Positions 51,920 through 60,591 of a stretch of DNA of 64,000 bases are shown piece after piece. This DNA is from Larkinella arboricola. Its GTDB lineage: Bacteria; Bacteroidota; Bacteroidia; Cytophagales; Spirosomataceae. The position numbers were made by a program, and so were the translations under genes. The notes below the pieces were generated by a model, which was not told where the DNA came from, searched no databases, and was given only the letters and a program-made list of their open reading frames with translations. The stretch lies in assembly GCF_003259745.1 (NCBI RefSeq), contig NZ_QLMC01000001.1, positions 744,001-808,000 on the forward strand, written 5' to 3'. The first letter of the stretch is position 1, and each line of letters starts with the position of its first letter.

Positions 51920-52210
51920 ATGGAAATCATTTGCGTAAACGACAACTTTCCGGCGCCAGTCCTGGCTTTCTATGCCGAATTTGGCGTTAAAACACCCAAG
52001 GCCGACCAGATGTATACAGTCAGGATGGTGAAACGCCATACCAACGGCGAAACGGGCGTACTGCTGGGCGAAATCCAGAATCCCGACGTGCCGGTGAAGC
52101 ATCCAGTTCTGGGCGAAGTCTGGTTTGAACCCACGTTCAACATCAACCGGTTTCGGACGTTGCTGGGGCAGCCCGTCCGGCAGGAAGAACTGGAAATGAT
52201 CAATTCGTAA
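51920..52210 (+). CDS. Small conserved protein, unknown function
   Basis: A 96-residue soluble protein with no signal peptide: EIICVNDNFPAPVLAFYAEFGVKTP, YTVRMVKRHTNGETGVLLGEIQNP, FEPTFNINRFRTLLGQPV. The mix of short strands and a helical end suggests a small beta barrel or SH3-like fold, but no family is recognised. Base use matches the neighbours and the frame is clean, so I consider it a real gene. Followed by a terminator at 52257. Confidence 0.7.
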   Translation: MEIICVNDNFPAPVLAFYAEFGVKTPKADQMYTVRMVKRHTNGETGVLLGEIQNPDVPVKHPVLGEVWFEPTFNINRFRTLLGQPVRQEELEMINS

Positions 52211-52256
52211 AGTCTGTTAATGGGTACGGTTTTTAAAACCGAGCAGGAATTGAATC

Positions 52257-52284
52257 GCCCGGCACGAAATCGCCGGGCTTTTTC
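52257..52284 (+). terminator. Rho-independent terminator before gldD
   Basis: GCCCGGC (52257-52263) pairs perfectly with GCCGGGC (52272-52278) around ACGAAATC, followed by TTTTTCG. It ends only about 33 bases before the gldD start, so any promoter of gldD must overlap it or lie upstream and read through. Confidence 0.85.
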
Positions 52285-52316
52285 GTTTACCTTCTTGTGT
52301 AACTTCTCATCAATCT

Positions 52317-52898
52317 GTGACAAAATTCCTTTTCGTCTTGTCTGCGGTTTTGCTGGCTGCCTGCGGAGGTCGCAATGCGGATAACTATGTCCCGAAACCC
52401 AAAGGCTACAACCGCATCGACCTGCCTCCGCATCGGTATCAGCCGTTGACGGAAGCGCATCCGTATACGTTTGAATATTCCAGAGAGGCCCGGATTTTAC
52501 CGGATACATTCCGTGGAGCGCAGCCGCACTGGATTTTTGTTCATTATCCCGAATTCAAAGCCAGTGTTCAGTTGACGTATCATTCCGTCCAGAACAGCGA
52601 AAAACGGCTGGCGGGGATGATTGCCGACTCCTACAAACTGGCCGCCATGCACAACGAAAAAGCGTACGCATTCAAGGAGGAAGTGATTCAGTTGCCCTCC
52701 GGCCTGAAAGCCGACGTGCTGTCGATTACGGGTGAAGTGCCCAGCCAGTTGCAGTTTTTTACGACGGATACGACCACCCACTTTCTGCGGGGAGCCCTGT
52801 ATTTCAACACCGCCACCCGCAACGATTCACTGGCCCCGGTGATTGATTACGTTCGCAAAGACGTGCTACACCTGCTTAAAACGCTGCGCTGGAAGTAG
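52317..52898 (+). CDS. gldD: Gliding motility lipoprotein GldD
   Basis: A 193-residue lipoprotein required for gliding in Flavobacterium johnsoniae. It uses a GTG start at 52317 and has lipobox LLAAC (Cys16). The mature protein begins NYVPKPKGYNRIDLPPHRYQ, the hallmark GldD motif, and continues with HWIFVHYPEFKASVQLTYHSV, AGMIADSYKLAAMHNEKA and FTTDTTTHFLRGALYF. Other gld genes are not adjacent, except gldA about 13 kb upstream. It suggests a type IX secretion/gliding machinery in this organism. Confidence 0.92.
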   Translation: MTKFLFVLSAVLLAACGGRNADNYVPKPKGYNRIDLPPHRYQPLTEAHPYTFEYSREARILPDTFRGAQPHWIFVHYPEFKASVQLTYHSVQNSEKRLAGMIADSYKLAAMHNEKAYAFKEEVIQLPSGLKADVLSITGEVPSQLQFFTTDTTTHFLRGALYFNTATRNDSLAPVIDYVRKDVLHLLKTLRWK

Positions 52899-52909
52899 TG
52901 CCGACGGGG

Positions 52910-54259
52910 TTAGCGTTCGCCCGTCAGGATTTTCAGCTCCGACTGCGCCAGCCGGTAATTCAACTGGGCGGCCAATAAATCAGCCTGCGCTTTCGCCAAT
53001 TGCGACTGCGTGGTCAGGATGTCGGCCTGGAGGTTAAGCCCGGCGGCTTTGCGGTCATTCTGAACTTTCAGTTCTTCCGTACGGTATTGAACGGCCCGTT
53101 GCGCGACGTTGATCAAAGCCGTTGCCTGATTGATTTTGCGGTACGCTTTTTCGATGTCGTTGTTGACCTGCTCCTGCGTGTTGGCAATGTTTTCCTGCGC
53201 CTGCTGCCGTAAGAAATTACGTTGGTTGAGCACCTGCTTATTGGCAAATAAATCCTGAATGTTCCATTTGAAATTGACACCGGCAAACGGATTGTGCGTC
53301 GGGAACAGCAAATTACCGACCTGATACGTATAACCGGCCACCAGACCCACATCGGGGCGGTAGCTTTGCTGAGCGGCTTTGATAGCCAGTTCGGCTTTGT
53401 CGCGGCCCAGCGTGGCCAGTTTCAGATCGACGTTATTTTTGCTGGCCGTGGCTTTGGCTTCTTCCGGATTGGCCGTGGGGAGGGTCGTCAGATCAACGCC
53501 CTCCAACGTAACCTGATCCGCCGTTAAACCCGTCAGGTGTTTCAAATCCGCCGTATAGTCCTCAATCTGGATGTTCAGCTTCAAGAGATTCTGCTCTTCG
53601 TCGGCAATGCTGGCCTGCAATCCGGCCTTGCTGGCGTCGATGGTTTTGCCCGACAGCAGGGCGCTTTCCACATCATACAGTTTGAGTTTGGCCAGTTCGA
53701 GCTTCGCGGTGGCTTCCTCTTTCTGCTTCTGCGTAATCAGCATACCGTAATACAACCGCTCGACACCCTGCCGGATCTGGAGGGCCACTTTCACCTGTTC
53801 CTGCTCCGAAATCTGCACGTCGGTCTGGTCGATGGCGAGACCGGTTTTGATTTTCCCCAACTGGGTCAGCGGTTGGTAGGCCGTAGCCCCCGCGTTGAAC
53901 GTGTTATGTTGTCCCAGATTGAACGTTTTCGCTTCGTTCGGCAGCGGAACCACGGTCGTCTGATTCACCGGAAGTGCGCCAAACGACCCTTGCGGAATGA
54001 CCAGTTGCCCCAGATTGACGTTATACTGGTACGTCGAATTAACCGTTACAGACGGGTATTTCCGGGTTTCGTCCTCCCGGACTTTGGCCCGTTTTTCGGC
54101 TACCTGCAATTTTTTAATGGTCAGCGAACGGTTGTTCTGCAAGGCTAGGTCGACGGCTTTTTGCAAACTCAACGGTTCGGACTGCTGCGCGTGGGCCAGC
54201 GTTGTCGCCATCACCAGCAGAAGGATGGCGATATTATTTTTAAGGCTGTTAGATTTCAT
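52910..54259 (-). CDS. TolC-family outer membrane efflux protein
   Basis: The outer membrane channel of an RND efflux system, 449 residues. Signal peptide about 1-24 (LLLVMATTLAHAQ), then the two TolC-type repeats rich in long helices: LSLQKAVDLALQNNRSLTIKKLQVAEKRAKVRED near the start and NDIEKAYRKINQATALINVAQRAVQYRTEELKVQ near the end. YNVNLGQLVIPQG resembles the strand region. Its start overlaps the RND permease stop by 11 bases, so it is the last gene of the adaptor-permease-channel operon. Confidence 0.94.
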   Translation of the reverse strand: MKSNSLKNNIAILLLVMATTLAHAQQSEPLSLQKAVDLALQNNRSLTIKKLQVAEKRAKVREDETRKYPSVTVNSTYQYNVNLGQLVIPQGSFGALPVNQTTVVPLPNEAKTFNLGQHNTFNAGATAYQPLTQLGKIKTGLAIDQTDVQISEQEQVKVALQIRQGVERLYYGMLITQKQKEEATAKLELAKLKLYDVESALLSGKTIDASKAGLQASIADEEQNLLKLNIQIEDYTADLKHLTGLTADQVTLEGVDLTTLPTANPEEAKATASKNNVDLKLATLGRDKAELAIKAAQQSYRPDVGLVAGYTYQVGNLLFPTHNPFAGVNFKWNIQDLFANKQVLNQRNFLRQQAQENIANTQEQVNNDIEKAYRKINQATALINVAQRAVQYRTEELKVQNDRKAAGLNLQADILTTQSQLAKAQADLLAAQLNYRLAQSELKILTGER

Positions 54260-57200
54260 GGTGTGCGGGTTGACTCGCTACGACTTGATTATCTTTTTTA
54301 TCACTCGGCTTTACCCAGGCGATGTACAAAACCGGTACGGTGAGGAGCGCCATAATCATGGACCAGACCACCCCGACGGCAATCACACTGGCCAGCGGAC
54401 TCCACATCGGCGAACCGGACAGAATCATGGGAAGTACCCCAATCGCGGCTGCCATGGCGGTCAGGAAGATGGGACGCAGACGGCGCTTGCCTGATTCGAT
54501 GGCCGCCGTCCGGATGTCCATACCGTGCCGCAACAGCTCGTTGGTATGATCGACGAGAATAATGGCGTTCCGGACGACAATCCCCGACAGGCTAATCAGA
54601 CCGACAAAAGCCGTAAATCCGAAGTTGTTGCCCGTGATGTACAGCCCGAACAGAGCACCGAATAAACTCAGCGGAATGGTGAGCATGACAATCGTGGCTT
54701 CTTTCAGGTTGCGGAACTGGAACAGCAGGATAAAGAAAATCAGCACCAGGCTAATGACGAGGACCGTAATCATCTGGCTGAAGGTTTCCTGCTTATTGGC
54801 GTATTCTCCGCCGTACTCGATGCGGTATCCCGCCGGAAGTTGAATCTTGGCAATGTCGGGCTGAATTTCTTTTAGCAATTCAGCGGCCAGTACGCCGTGG
54901 CGGGTTTCGCTCTGCACGGTCAGCGTCCGAACCCCGTTGCGGTGCATGATCTTGCCGGTTTGCCATTCGGGTTGAATAGCGGCAATCTGACGCAGCGGCA
55001 CGCGGGCCTGGGTAACCGGCGATTCGAGATAGGTATTCTGTAAATCGTTGGTGGTCTGGCGGTTTTGCTCGTTCAGGCGCAGGACAATATCAATACCGTT
55101 ATTGCCTTCATACAGCGTCGTAACCGGCGCTCCGCTAAACCCGGTATACACCATTTGGGCAATGCTGGACGTGGTGAATCCCAGGCGGTTGGCTTCGTCT
55201 TTCAGCTGAATGCTGATGCCGTAGTAGTCTTCCCGGAAATCGTTGCGAACCAGCGCACTGCCGGGCGCTTTTTTGACAATATCCTGCACTTGCTGACCGA
55301 TCTGTTTTAGGCGGTTAAGATCCTCGCCCACAATCCGGACTTCGACGGGCGCTTTCAGGGGCTGGCCCTGCTGCATCAGTTTCACCTGCGGCATTCCTTC
55401 GGGAATCAGTTGCGCTACCTGATGCGCCAGTTCTTCTGACAAGGCTTCGGTCGTTTGCTCCGTGGTGGTGTTTACCAGAATCTGGGCGTAATTGCTGACG
55501 GGCACTTCCGGCGAAAAGTTGTAGTAAAACCGGGGGGCGCTGGTGCCGACAAACGTGGCAAACGACGTCACCCGCTCATCGTTCCGAATCAGGCTTTCCA
55601 CCTTCTGAATGGCTTTTTCGGTTTTTTCCAGCTTGGTACCCGTGGGCATCCAGAGTTCAACGACAAACTGGTTCCGCTCGGCGGCCGGGAAAAACTTCTG
55701 ACGCACTCCGCCGAAATACAGCAGGCCCGCCAGCACAATGGTAATCAGGCTGACGCCCACAATCGGGACCGGGTGTTTAACCGACCATTCCAGGGCTGTG
55801 TTATAACCGTTCTGCATCCGGTCGAGCAGCGAAAATTTCTTTTTGGGATTGGCTTCGGCACTCGGATCGTGCAAACCTTTTTTGATGAATGTGTAACACA
55901 GCAACGGGGTCAGCACCATCGCGACGATGAACGAAGCCGCCAGGGCAATCGCTACCGTCCACGGCAGGGCGTTGATGAATTCGCCGACCGCGCCGGTCAG
56001 CAGCACCATTGGCATGAAGGAGGCAATGATGGTCACCGTAGCGGCCAGCACCGGAATCACCAGGTCACTTGCGCTGCGCCAGGCCGCCGTCCAGCGGTCC
56101 ATTCCTTCATCGAGCAGTTCGACGTAATTATCGGCAATCACAATGGCGTCGTCCACCACCATGCCCAGCACCACAATCAGGGCCGCCAGCGAAACCTGGT
56201 GGAGTTCGATGCTAAACGCGTGCATCAGGGCAAACGTGACGGCCACCGTCATCGGAATCGCCATCGCGGCCACGGCGGCAATCCGGAACGGTAACAGCAG
56301 AATGACGACAATGACTACCGAGAATATGGCCAGGAAAAACTCCCCGATGAAGTGCGACACGTTGGCGTCGACCATCTGCGGCTGGTTCACAATTGTGCTC
56401 AGTTTGACGTTGGCCGGTAATAAGTTGGCTACCTCCGCAATCTTCTGGTTTACTTCCTCCCCGAACTGCACAATGTTATTGCCTTCGTGCATCTGGACGG
56501 TCAGCATCATGGCCTTGTGCCCGTTGACGCTGATTTTGCTCGTCGGCTCGGCATACTCCCGGCGGACGGTGGCGACATCGCCCAGCCGCACAATCGCACC
56601 CGATTTCGACGCCCCGACAATCTGGTTCGCAATTTCTTTTTCGGTATTGTAATAGCCGCTCGTGTACAGGGGCGTTTTACTGTTTTCGGTTTTCAGATCC
56701 CCGGTCGCGCCAATCGTGTTCTGCGATTGCAGGAGCTTTACGACCTGCTGAAGGTTAACGCCGTACTGCGACAGTTTTTCGGAGTTGGACGAAACCGTAA
56801 TCTGTTCCTTCTGCTCCCCGACGCGCTTGATTTTCGAAACCGCCTTGATGGTTCGCAGGTTGTCTTCCAGCTTTTGGGTGTAGTCTTTCAATTGCGCGTA
56901 ACTGGCCTCATCGCTTTCGATGCCAATGACGAGTGCTTCCGTATCACCAAAGTCGGAGTTGACAATCGGTCCACGGACGCCCTGCGGTAAATCCAGCGTT
57001 TTGACCACCAGCAACTGGTGGCGCAATTTGCTCCAGAATACATCCGGGTTTTTGACGTTTTCGCCCAGTTCGACGTTGACGACTACCATACCGTCCTGTG
57101 TGGTCGAGTAGGTTTTGTCTTTCCGTACTTCCTCGAACTGAAACAGGTATTGTTCCAGTTTTTTCGTGACCTGATCTTCCACCTGGGCCGAATTCGCACC

Positions 57201-57356
57201 GGGGTAGTAGGCCAGCACCAGCCCCTGACGAACCGTAATTTTCGGATCTTCCCGGCGCGGCATGGTCAGCAACGAGTGGACGCCCACCGCGAAGAGCAGC
57301 AGCAACACCGACAGGGTGACCTGTTTGTATTTTAAAGATGCCTGAACAAAATTCAT
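54249..57356 (-). CDS. RND-family efflux permease (HAE/AcrB type)
   Basis: A 1035-residue inner membrane proton/drug antiporter with the 12-helix RND layout: helix 1 near residue 12-30, periplasmic domain, helices 2-6 near 335-490, second domain, helices 8-12 near 860-1010. The proton-relay pair is VVDDAIV at about residue 402. PLSLFGALFGLYITGNNFGFTAFVGLISLSGIVVRNAIILVDH is the matching C-half motif. The Asp pair and the broad sequence style fit hydrophobic-drug pumps better than metal pumps, which usually have a distinct DFG motif. It lies 8 bases after the adaptor gene and overlaps the TolC gene. Confidence 0.96.
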   Translation of the reverse strand: MNFVQASLKYKQVTLSVLLLLFAVGVHSLLTMPRREDPKITVRQGLVLAYYPGANSAQVEDQVTKKLEQYLFQFEEVRKDKTYSTTQDGMVVVNVELGENVKNPDVFWSKLRHQLLVVKTLDLPQGVRGPIVNSDFGDTEALVIGIESDEASYAQLKDYTQKLEDNLRTIKAVSKIKRVGEQKEQITVSSNSEKLSQYGVNLQQVVKLLQSQNTIGATGDLKTENSKTPLYTSGYYNTEKEIANQIVGASKSGAIVRLGDVATVRREYAEPTSKISVNGHKAMMLTVQMHEGNNIVQFGEEVNQKIAEVANLLPANVKLSTIVNQPQMVDANVSHFIGEFFLAIFSVVIVVILLLPFRIAAVAAMAIPMTVAVTFALMHAFSIELHQVSLAALIVVLGMVVDDAIVIADNYVELLDEGMDRWTAAWRSASDLVIPVLAATVTIIASFMPMVLLTGAVGEFINALPWTVAIALAASFIVAMVLTPLLCYTFIKKGLHDPSAEANPKKKFSLLDRMQNGYNTALEWSVKHPVPIVGVSLITIVLAGLLYFGGVRQKFFPAAERNQFVVELWMPTGTKLEKTEKAIQKVESLIRNDERVTSFATFVGTSAPRFYYNFSPEVPVSNYAQILVNTTTEQTTEALSEELAHQVAQLIPEGMPQVKLMQQGQPLKAPVEVRIVGEDLNRLKQIGQQVQDIVKKAPGSALVRNDFREDYYGISIQLKDEANRLGFTTSSIAQMVYTGFSGAPVTTLYEGNNGIDIVLRLNEQNRQTTNDLQNTYLESPVTQARVPLRQIAAIQPEWQTGKIMHRNGVRTLTVQSETRHGVLAAELLKEIQPDIAKIQLPAGYRIEYGGEYANKQETFSQMITVLVISLVLIFFILLFQFRNLKEATIVMLTIPLSLFGALFGLYITGNNFGFTAFVGLISLSGIVVRNAIILVDHTNELLRHGMDIRTAAIESGKRRLRPIFLTAMAAAIGVLPMILSGSPMWSPLASVIAVGVVWSMIMALLTVPVLYIAWVKPSDKKDNQVVASQPAHHEI

Positions 57357-57364
57357 CGCTGTGG

Positions 57365-58399
57365 TTATTTAGTGAGTGAAATCAGAGCGCCGTCGCTGAG
57401 TTTTTGCTGACCGCCGGTCACTACGACCTCGTTGGCGTTGAGGCCCGACGTAATTTCGATCTGATTGTTAATGAGTTGCCCGACGCTGATTTTGCGTTTG
57501 AAGGCTTTCTGCTGGCCCGAATCGACCACAAAAACGTAGCTCTGATTGTCCAGATCGTGCAGAACGGCTTCGGCGGGGAGCGCCAGCATCTCGGCTTTCT
57601 GGTTGGACGCCAGCTTCACTTCGGCGATCATGCCGGGGCGGATGAGCTGTTTGGGGTTTTTCAACTGAATTTTGACGGTAAAGGCGCGCGAACTGGCATC
57701 AGCCGCCGAACCCACTTCGGTGACTTTCCCCGTAAATGTCTCGTTAAGGGAAGAGACCAGCACCGTAGCCAATTGGCCCAGCTTGATGTTGTGCAGTTCA
57801 CTTTCAGGAATAAAGGCGTTGACATTCACGGTATTGATGTCCGAAATGACAAACAGCGGGGTACCAACGCCCGTGATCTCGCCCACTTCGGCCAGCTTTT
57901 TCAGCATAACACCACCAATGGGCGCGTATAATTTGGTGTCAGAAAGGTTCTTAGCCTGTAGTTTCTGCTGCGCTTTGGCCTGTTGCAGTCCGAAGTTGAC
58001 TTTGGCAAAATCGCTTTCGCTGAGGCTGTTGCGGTCGCGCATGAGTTTCAGACGGTTAAATTCGTCGGTAACCTGATTCACCTGCACATCGGCCATTTCC
58101 TTGGCAATACCGTAGTTGGTGGGGTCGAGGCTGGCCAGCAGTTGACCTTTGCGAACAAACTGACCTTCGTCGGCGGCAATGAAATTAATCTTGCCCGCTA
58201 CCATAAAACCCAGCCGAACGGTTTTGCTGCCTTCAATATTACCGCTAATGGAAATGTCGCGGTTGGAATTGATCTTGCTTATCTGCGCCGTAACCACCGG
58301 AATAGCTGTTTCGGGCGCGTCCGTTGGGGTAGTTTTCGGCTGGCAACCGCCCAGAAACAGGCTGGCTGTCAGGAAGAGATAGAGTTTGTTGCGTCTCAT
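57365..58399 (-). CDS. RND periplasmic adaptor (membrane fusion protein)
   Basis: A 344-residue lipoprotein adaptor. I place the start at 58399 (RRNKLYLFLTASLFLGGC, lipobox Cys19), since the upstream part of the frame lacks a signal. Features in order: a lipoyl-like half VTAQISKINSNRDISISGNIEGSKTVRLGFMVAGKI, short coiled-coil hairpin (VNQVTDEFNRLKLMRDRNSLSESDFAK), LYAPIGGVMLKKLAEVGEITGVGTPLFVI, and a membrane-proximal beta domain. It links the permease and TolC channel. First of the three pump genes; the Crp-like gene upstream may regulate them. Confidence 0.94.
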   Translation of the reverse strand: MRRNKLYLFLTASLFLGGCQPKTTPTDAPETAIPVVTAQISKINSNRDISISGNIEGSKTVRLGFMVAGKINFIAADEGQFVRKGQLLASLDPTNYGIAKEMADVQVNQVTDEFNRLKLMRDRNSLSESDFAKVNFGLQQAKAQQKLQAKNLSDTKLYAPIGGVMLKKLAEVGEITGVGTPLFVISDINTVNVNAFIPESELHNIKLGQLATVLVSSLNETFTGKVTEVGSAADASSRAFTVKIQLKNPKQLIRPGMIAEVKLASNQKAEMLALPAEAVLHDLDNQSYVFVVDSGQQKAFKRKISVGQLINNQIEITSGLNANEVVVTGGQQKLSDGALISLTK

Positions 58400-58506
58400 T
58401 GTGTGGTTGGTGATGATTAGAATGACACTGCAAAATTCGGCGGTTCGAAGGGCCTTTCTTTTCATCTATCTTAAAAAATGCAGGAAGCCGGCGACTTTTT
58501 TGACGT

Positions 58507-58549
58507 CCGGAAAAAGCGGTGGCCTGACCCGAAAAACCGCTTTTTCCGG
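58507..58549. repeat. Strong 14-bp inverted repeat between crp-like and efflux genes
   Basis: CCGGAAAAAGCGGT (58507-58520) and ACCGCTTTTTCCGG (58536-58549) pair perfectly around a 15-base loop. It lies about 110 bases upstream of the adaptor start and after the Crp-like gene on the minus strand. The T run lies inside the stem rather than after it, so it may not be a normal terminator; an operator or transcript stabiliser is possible. Confidence 0.6.
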
Positions 58550-58660
58550 AAGGCTATCGATGCTGTAAAAAGGATGGGAGTAGCCAATTAATCGACGGTT
58601 CCGCTTGGCTATAACGGTTTTAGGGAGGAACGTACGGTGTCGATGCGTATGCGTTTTATT

Positions 58661-59224
58661 TTACCGCTGCGCCCGGATAACGCTGAGCGTTTGCTGCGTA
58701 ATACCCAGGTAGGAAGCAATATGACCCAGCGGTGCGCGCAGCAGAATATCGGGGTACGTTTCGAGCATAATCCGGTAACGTTCCTGGGCGGTTTGGAACT
58801 GTAGGGCATAAAACCGGTCCGAAAAAGCCTTCAGCACATCGATCAAAAGCAGCCGCATCAGTTTTTCCAGGGCGTCGGACTGCTCGATGTATTTTTCCAG
58901 GTCGGAGTAGTGGATGGAACGGACAACGCTGTGTTCCAGTAACTCCATGCCGTAGGGCGAACTGTTGTTGTAAAAAATGCTTTCGATGGGCATAGCAAAG
59001 GCATTTTCGGCAAAAAAGAAATGCGTTATATCCTTGCCTTCGTCTTTCAGGTAATAGGTGCGGGCCAGCCCTTTTTCGATGAAAAAAACCTTCTGGGAGC
59101 GGTTATTCGGTTGAAGTAATTTATGGTGTTTGGGATACTGTTCCCGTTTGAAGGCCTGGTCCAGTACGGTTTCCAGGTCCGGCGAAAGCGCGACCCGCTG
59201 CTTTAAAAACGTATTGAGTTCCAT
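58661..59224 (-). CDS. Crp/Fnr-family transcriptional regulator
   Basis: A 187-residue regulator. I start it at 59224 (MELNTFLKQRVALSP); the frame upstream of this ATG has no support. The cNMP-like beta roll occupies about 20-115 (HKLLQPNNRSQKVFFIEKGLARTYYLKDEGKDITHFFF), followed by a long dimer helix, and the winged helix includes APLGHIASYLGITQQTLSVIRAQR with a clear HTH. The exact effector is unknown; many Bacteroidota members of this group lack cAMP-binding residues. It lies just upstream of the RND operon on the same strand. Confidence 0.92.
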   Translation of the reverse strand: MELNTFLKQRVALSPDLETVLDQAFKREQYPKHHKLLQPNNRSQKVFFIEKGLARTYYLKDEGKDITHFFFAENAFAMPIESIFYNNSSPYGMELLEHSVVRSIHYSDLEKYIEQSDALEKLMRLLLIDVLKAFSDRFYALQFQTAQERYRIMLETYPDILLRAPLGHIASYLGITQQTLSVIRAQR

Positions 59225-59382
59225 CAGAAATAAATAGGGAAAGCAACCCCGACTAAGTTTTAGATCGGCTAGCGTAAACGTATCAGAGCGCAAGTAAAAG
59301 AAAAACCGTTAGGTGGCAAACGGGCCGACGGGCTGGTATCCGGAAGAGCCTGATTTTTCCGTTTGGATGGGCGGACAGGGCA

Positions 59383-59413
59383 TTGCAAATATGTTCGGTA
59401 TTTCGTATCTTTA
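59383..59413 (+). promoter_or_regulatory. Candidate promoter of the IrrE-like gene
   Basis: TTG at 59383-59385, a 20-base spacer and TATCTTTA at 59406-59413 (one mismatch to TAnnTTTG at the last base). It is about 75 bases upstream of the start at 59488, in the gap divergent from the Crp-like gene. Confidence 0.4.
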
Positions 59414-59487
59414 TAACCCTTTTCGGGGATTTAACTCCTTGATGTTCACGAACCCCGGCGGGTTGTACGCCAGAGGAACAAAACGCT

Positions 59488-60162
59488 ATGAGACGCACAA
59501 AATTTAACCCGAATCAATTTCAGATCGACTTTCTGGCTGCGTTTCGGCGTATGCTTGTTAGTCTGGGGGATTCTCAGAACATACTCGTCAACGAGACGAT
59601 TTTTGTCAGGCTAAGCGATCAGTGGGAAAACAACCAGCAGTTACCCGCCGACCTGCTGTTTCAGAAAAGCCCGGTTGAAGCGGTGGTGTACCGGTTATCA
59701 AAAACCGATGACCGGCTGCAATTTCCGGAAGAAATCATTGCGGGCGATCTACGCGGTGTGCCGGGCCTGTCTGGTTTTGCCGCTAAATTCCGGGAGCAGG
59801 GCTGGGTGATTTTGCCTCATGAGCTATCCGGGGCTTTTAAGCAGCTTTATCTGCACATTCTGACGGCCGCTATTGGTCTGGATCATTTGTATTCCAATCG
59901 CAGCGAACTGCTGGTAGAAGCCGAGAAAGTGGCGCTGGCCGCTTTGTTGCCCGAATCCGAAATCCGGAGTTTCTTTGGGGTCCGGCTGTCGCGTTTCCCG
60001 GATAGTTTCCGGATGGATGTTTCCAACTACTTTAATTTACCGTTCGAATCCGTGCTGAAACGCGCCCATCAACTGGAAATCATCTCGGATACGGTACTGG
60101 AAGACGCTAAAAATGACTCCATCCGCGCCAACCGCCGGTCGCAGGTCAAGAAGGTAGCTTAA
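59488..60162 (+). CDS. ImmA/IrrE-like protein with degenerate active site (tentative)
   Basis: A 224-residue soluble protein. The C-terminal half resembles ImmA/IrrE metallopeptidases: EAEKVALAALLPESEIRSF corresponds to the family's 'E.A..FAA.LLMP' region, and DVSNYFNLPFESVLKRAHQLEIIS to 'LA..F.VS..AV..RL..LGLI'. The expected zinc motif HExxH is missing: the aligned region reads LYLHILTAAIGLDHLY, and an earlier HELSG lacks the second His. The N-terminal 95 residues are unrecognised. If the relation is right, it would be a non-catalytic sensor or partner. Assignment is by eye and uncertain; a lone gene with its own terminator at 60245. Confidence 0.6.
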   Translation: MRRTKFNPNQFQIDFLAAFRRMLVSLGDSQNILVNETIFVRLSDQWENNQQLPADLLFQKSPVEAVVYRLSKTDDRLQFPEEIIAGDLRGVPGLSGFAAKFREQGWVILPHELSGAFKQLYLHILTAAIGLDHLYSNRSELLVEAEKVALAALLPESEIRSFFGVRLSRFPDSFRMDVSNYFNLPFESVLKRAHQLEIISDTVLEDAKNDSIRANRRSQVKKVA

Positions 60163-60244
60163 ATCCGGTTTAGCGAGCTAGTTGGATTGAGGTTGTTAAG
60201 TGATTGGATTTTTTAAAGAAATTAGGGCTTTTTCAAAAACTTTT

Positions 60245-60285
60245 AGTGCCATTCGTTGCAAATCGCAGAATGGCACTCTTTTTTT
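60245..60285 (+). terminator. Rho-independent terminator after the IrrE-like gene
   Basis: AGTGCCATTC (60245-60254) pairs perfectly with GAATGGCACT (60268-60277), 13-base loop, followed by CTTTTTTT. Confidence 0.9.
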
Positions 60286-60376
60286 GTGTTATAAACTACT
60301 AAGTCAATAGATTTTAAATACTATAAATCCGTATAGTCTATCTAGAGAAGTAGTTATTGATAGTTTCTAAAAGCCC

Positions 60377-60493
60377 ATGAAAAAATCAGTACAGCGTCTT
60401 ACGTATACCGTCTTACCACTTCGGCAACGGCCCGGTCTGGCTGTTTCTCAGGCAGCCAAAACACCCGGTGCTATGAACGGTCGGTGCTGCTGA
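60377..60493 (+). CDS. Putative 38-residue leader peptide ending Arg-Cys-Cys
   Basis: A short frame beginning ATGAAAAAATCAG and coding MKKSVQRLTYTVLPLRQRPG followed by LAVSQAAKTPGAMNGRCC, stop TGA. It lies 98 bases upstream of the TonB receptor at 60592 on the same strand, in an AT-rich promoter region after a terminator. The basic central LRQ segment and two terminal Cys codons resemble upstream peptides that sense cysteine supply through ribosome stalling. Downstream, TGACG (60491-60495) can pair with CGTCA (60527-60531), so the stop codon itself may be part of a stem. No recognised family name; too short to be sure it is translated. Confidence 0.45.
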   Translation: MKKSVQRLTYTVLPLRQRPGLAVSQAAKTPGAMNGRCC

Positions 60494-60591
60494 CGTTTAT
60501 TTATTCCTGCCGTTAGCCTCTTCATCGTCAGACCTATAAGACCCCATTGTAATCATCTCTACCAAACAGAATCAATACCAAAACAACCACA

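Larger units (their letters stand above)
60163..60591. other. Intergenic region holding a terminator and a short upstream frame
   Basis: About 430 bases. The first half has the terminator at 60245-60285, then an AT-rich stretch (60290-60370) with sequences such as TAAATACTATAAATCC that could be promoter. The second half has a 38-codon frame at 60377-60493 and about 98 bases of leader before the receptor. No clear TAnnTTTG match was found. Confidence 0.5.

Noticed and set aside
55455-56652. Long plus-strand frames inside the RND permease gene
   Set aside because: They are antisense to a complete, well-conserved RND gene and encode His/Arg-rich sequence typical of shadow frames.
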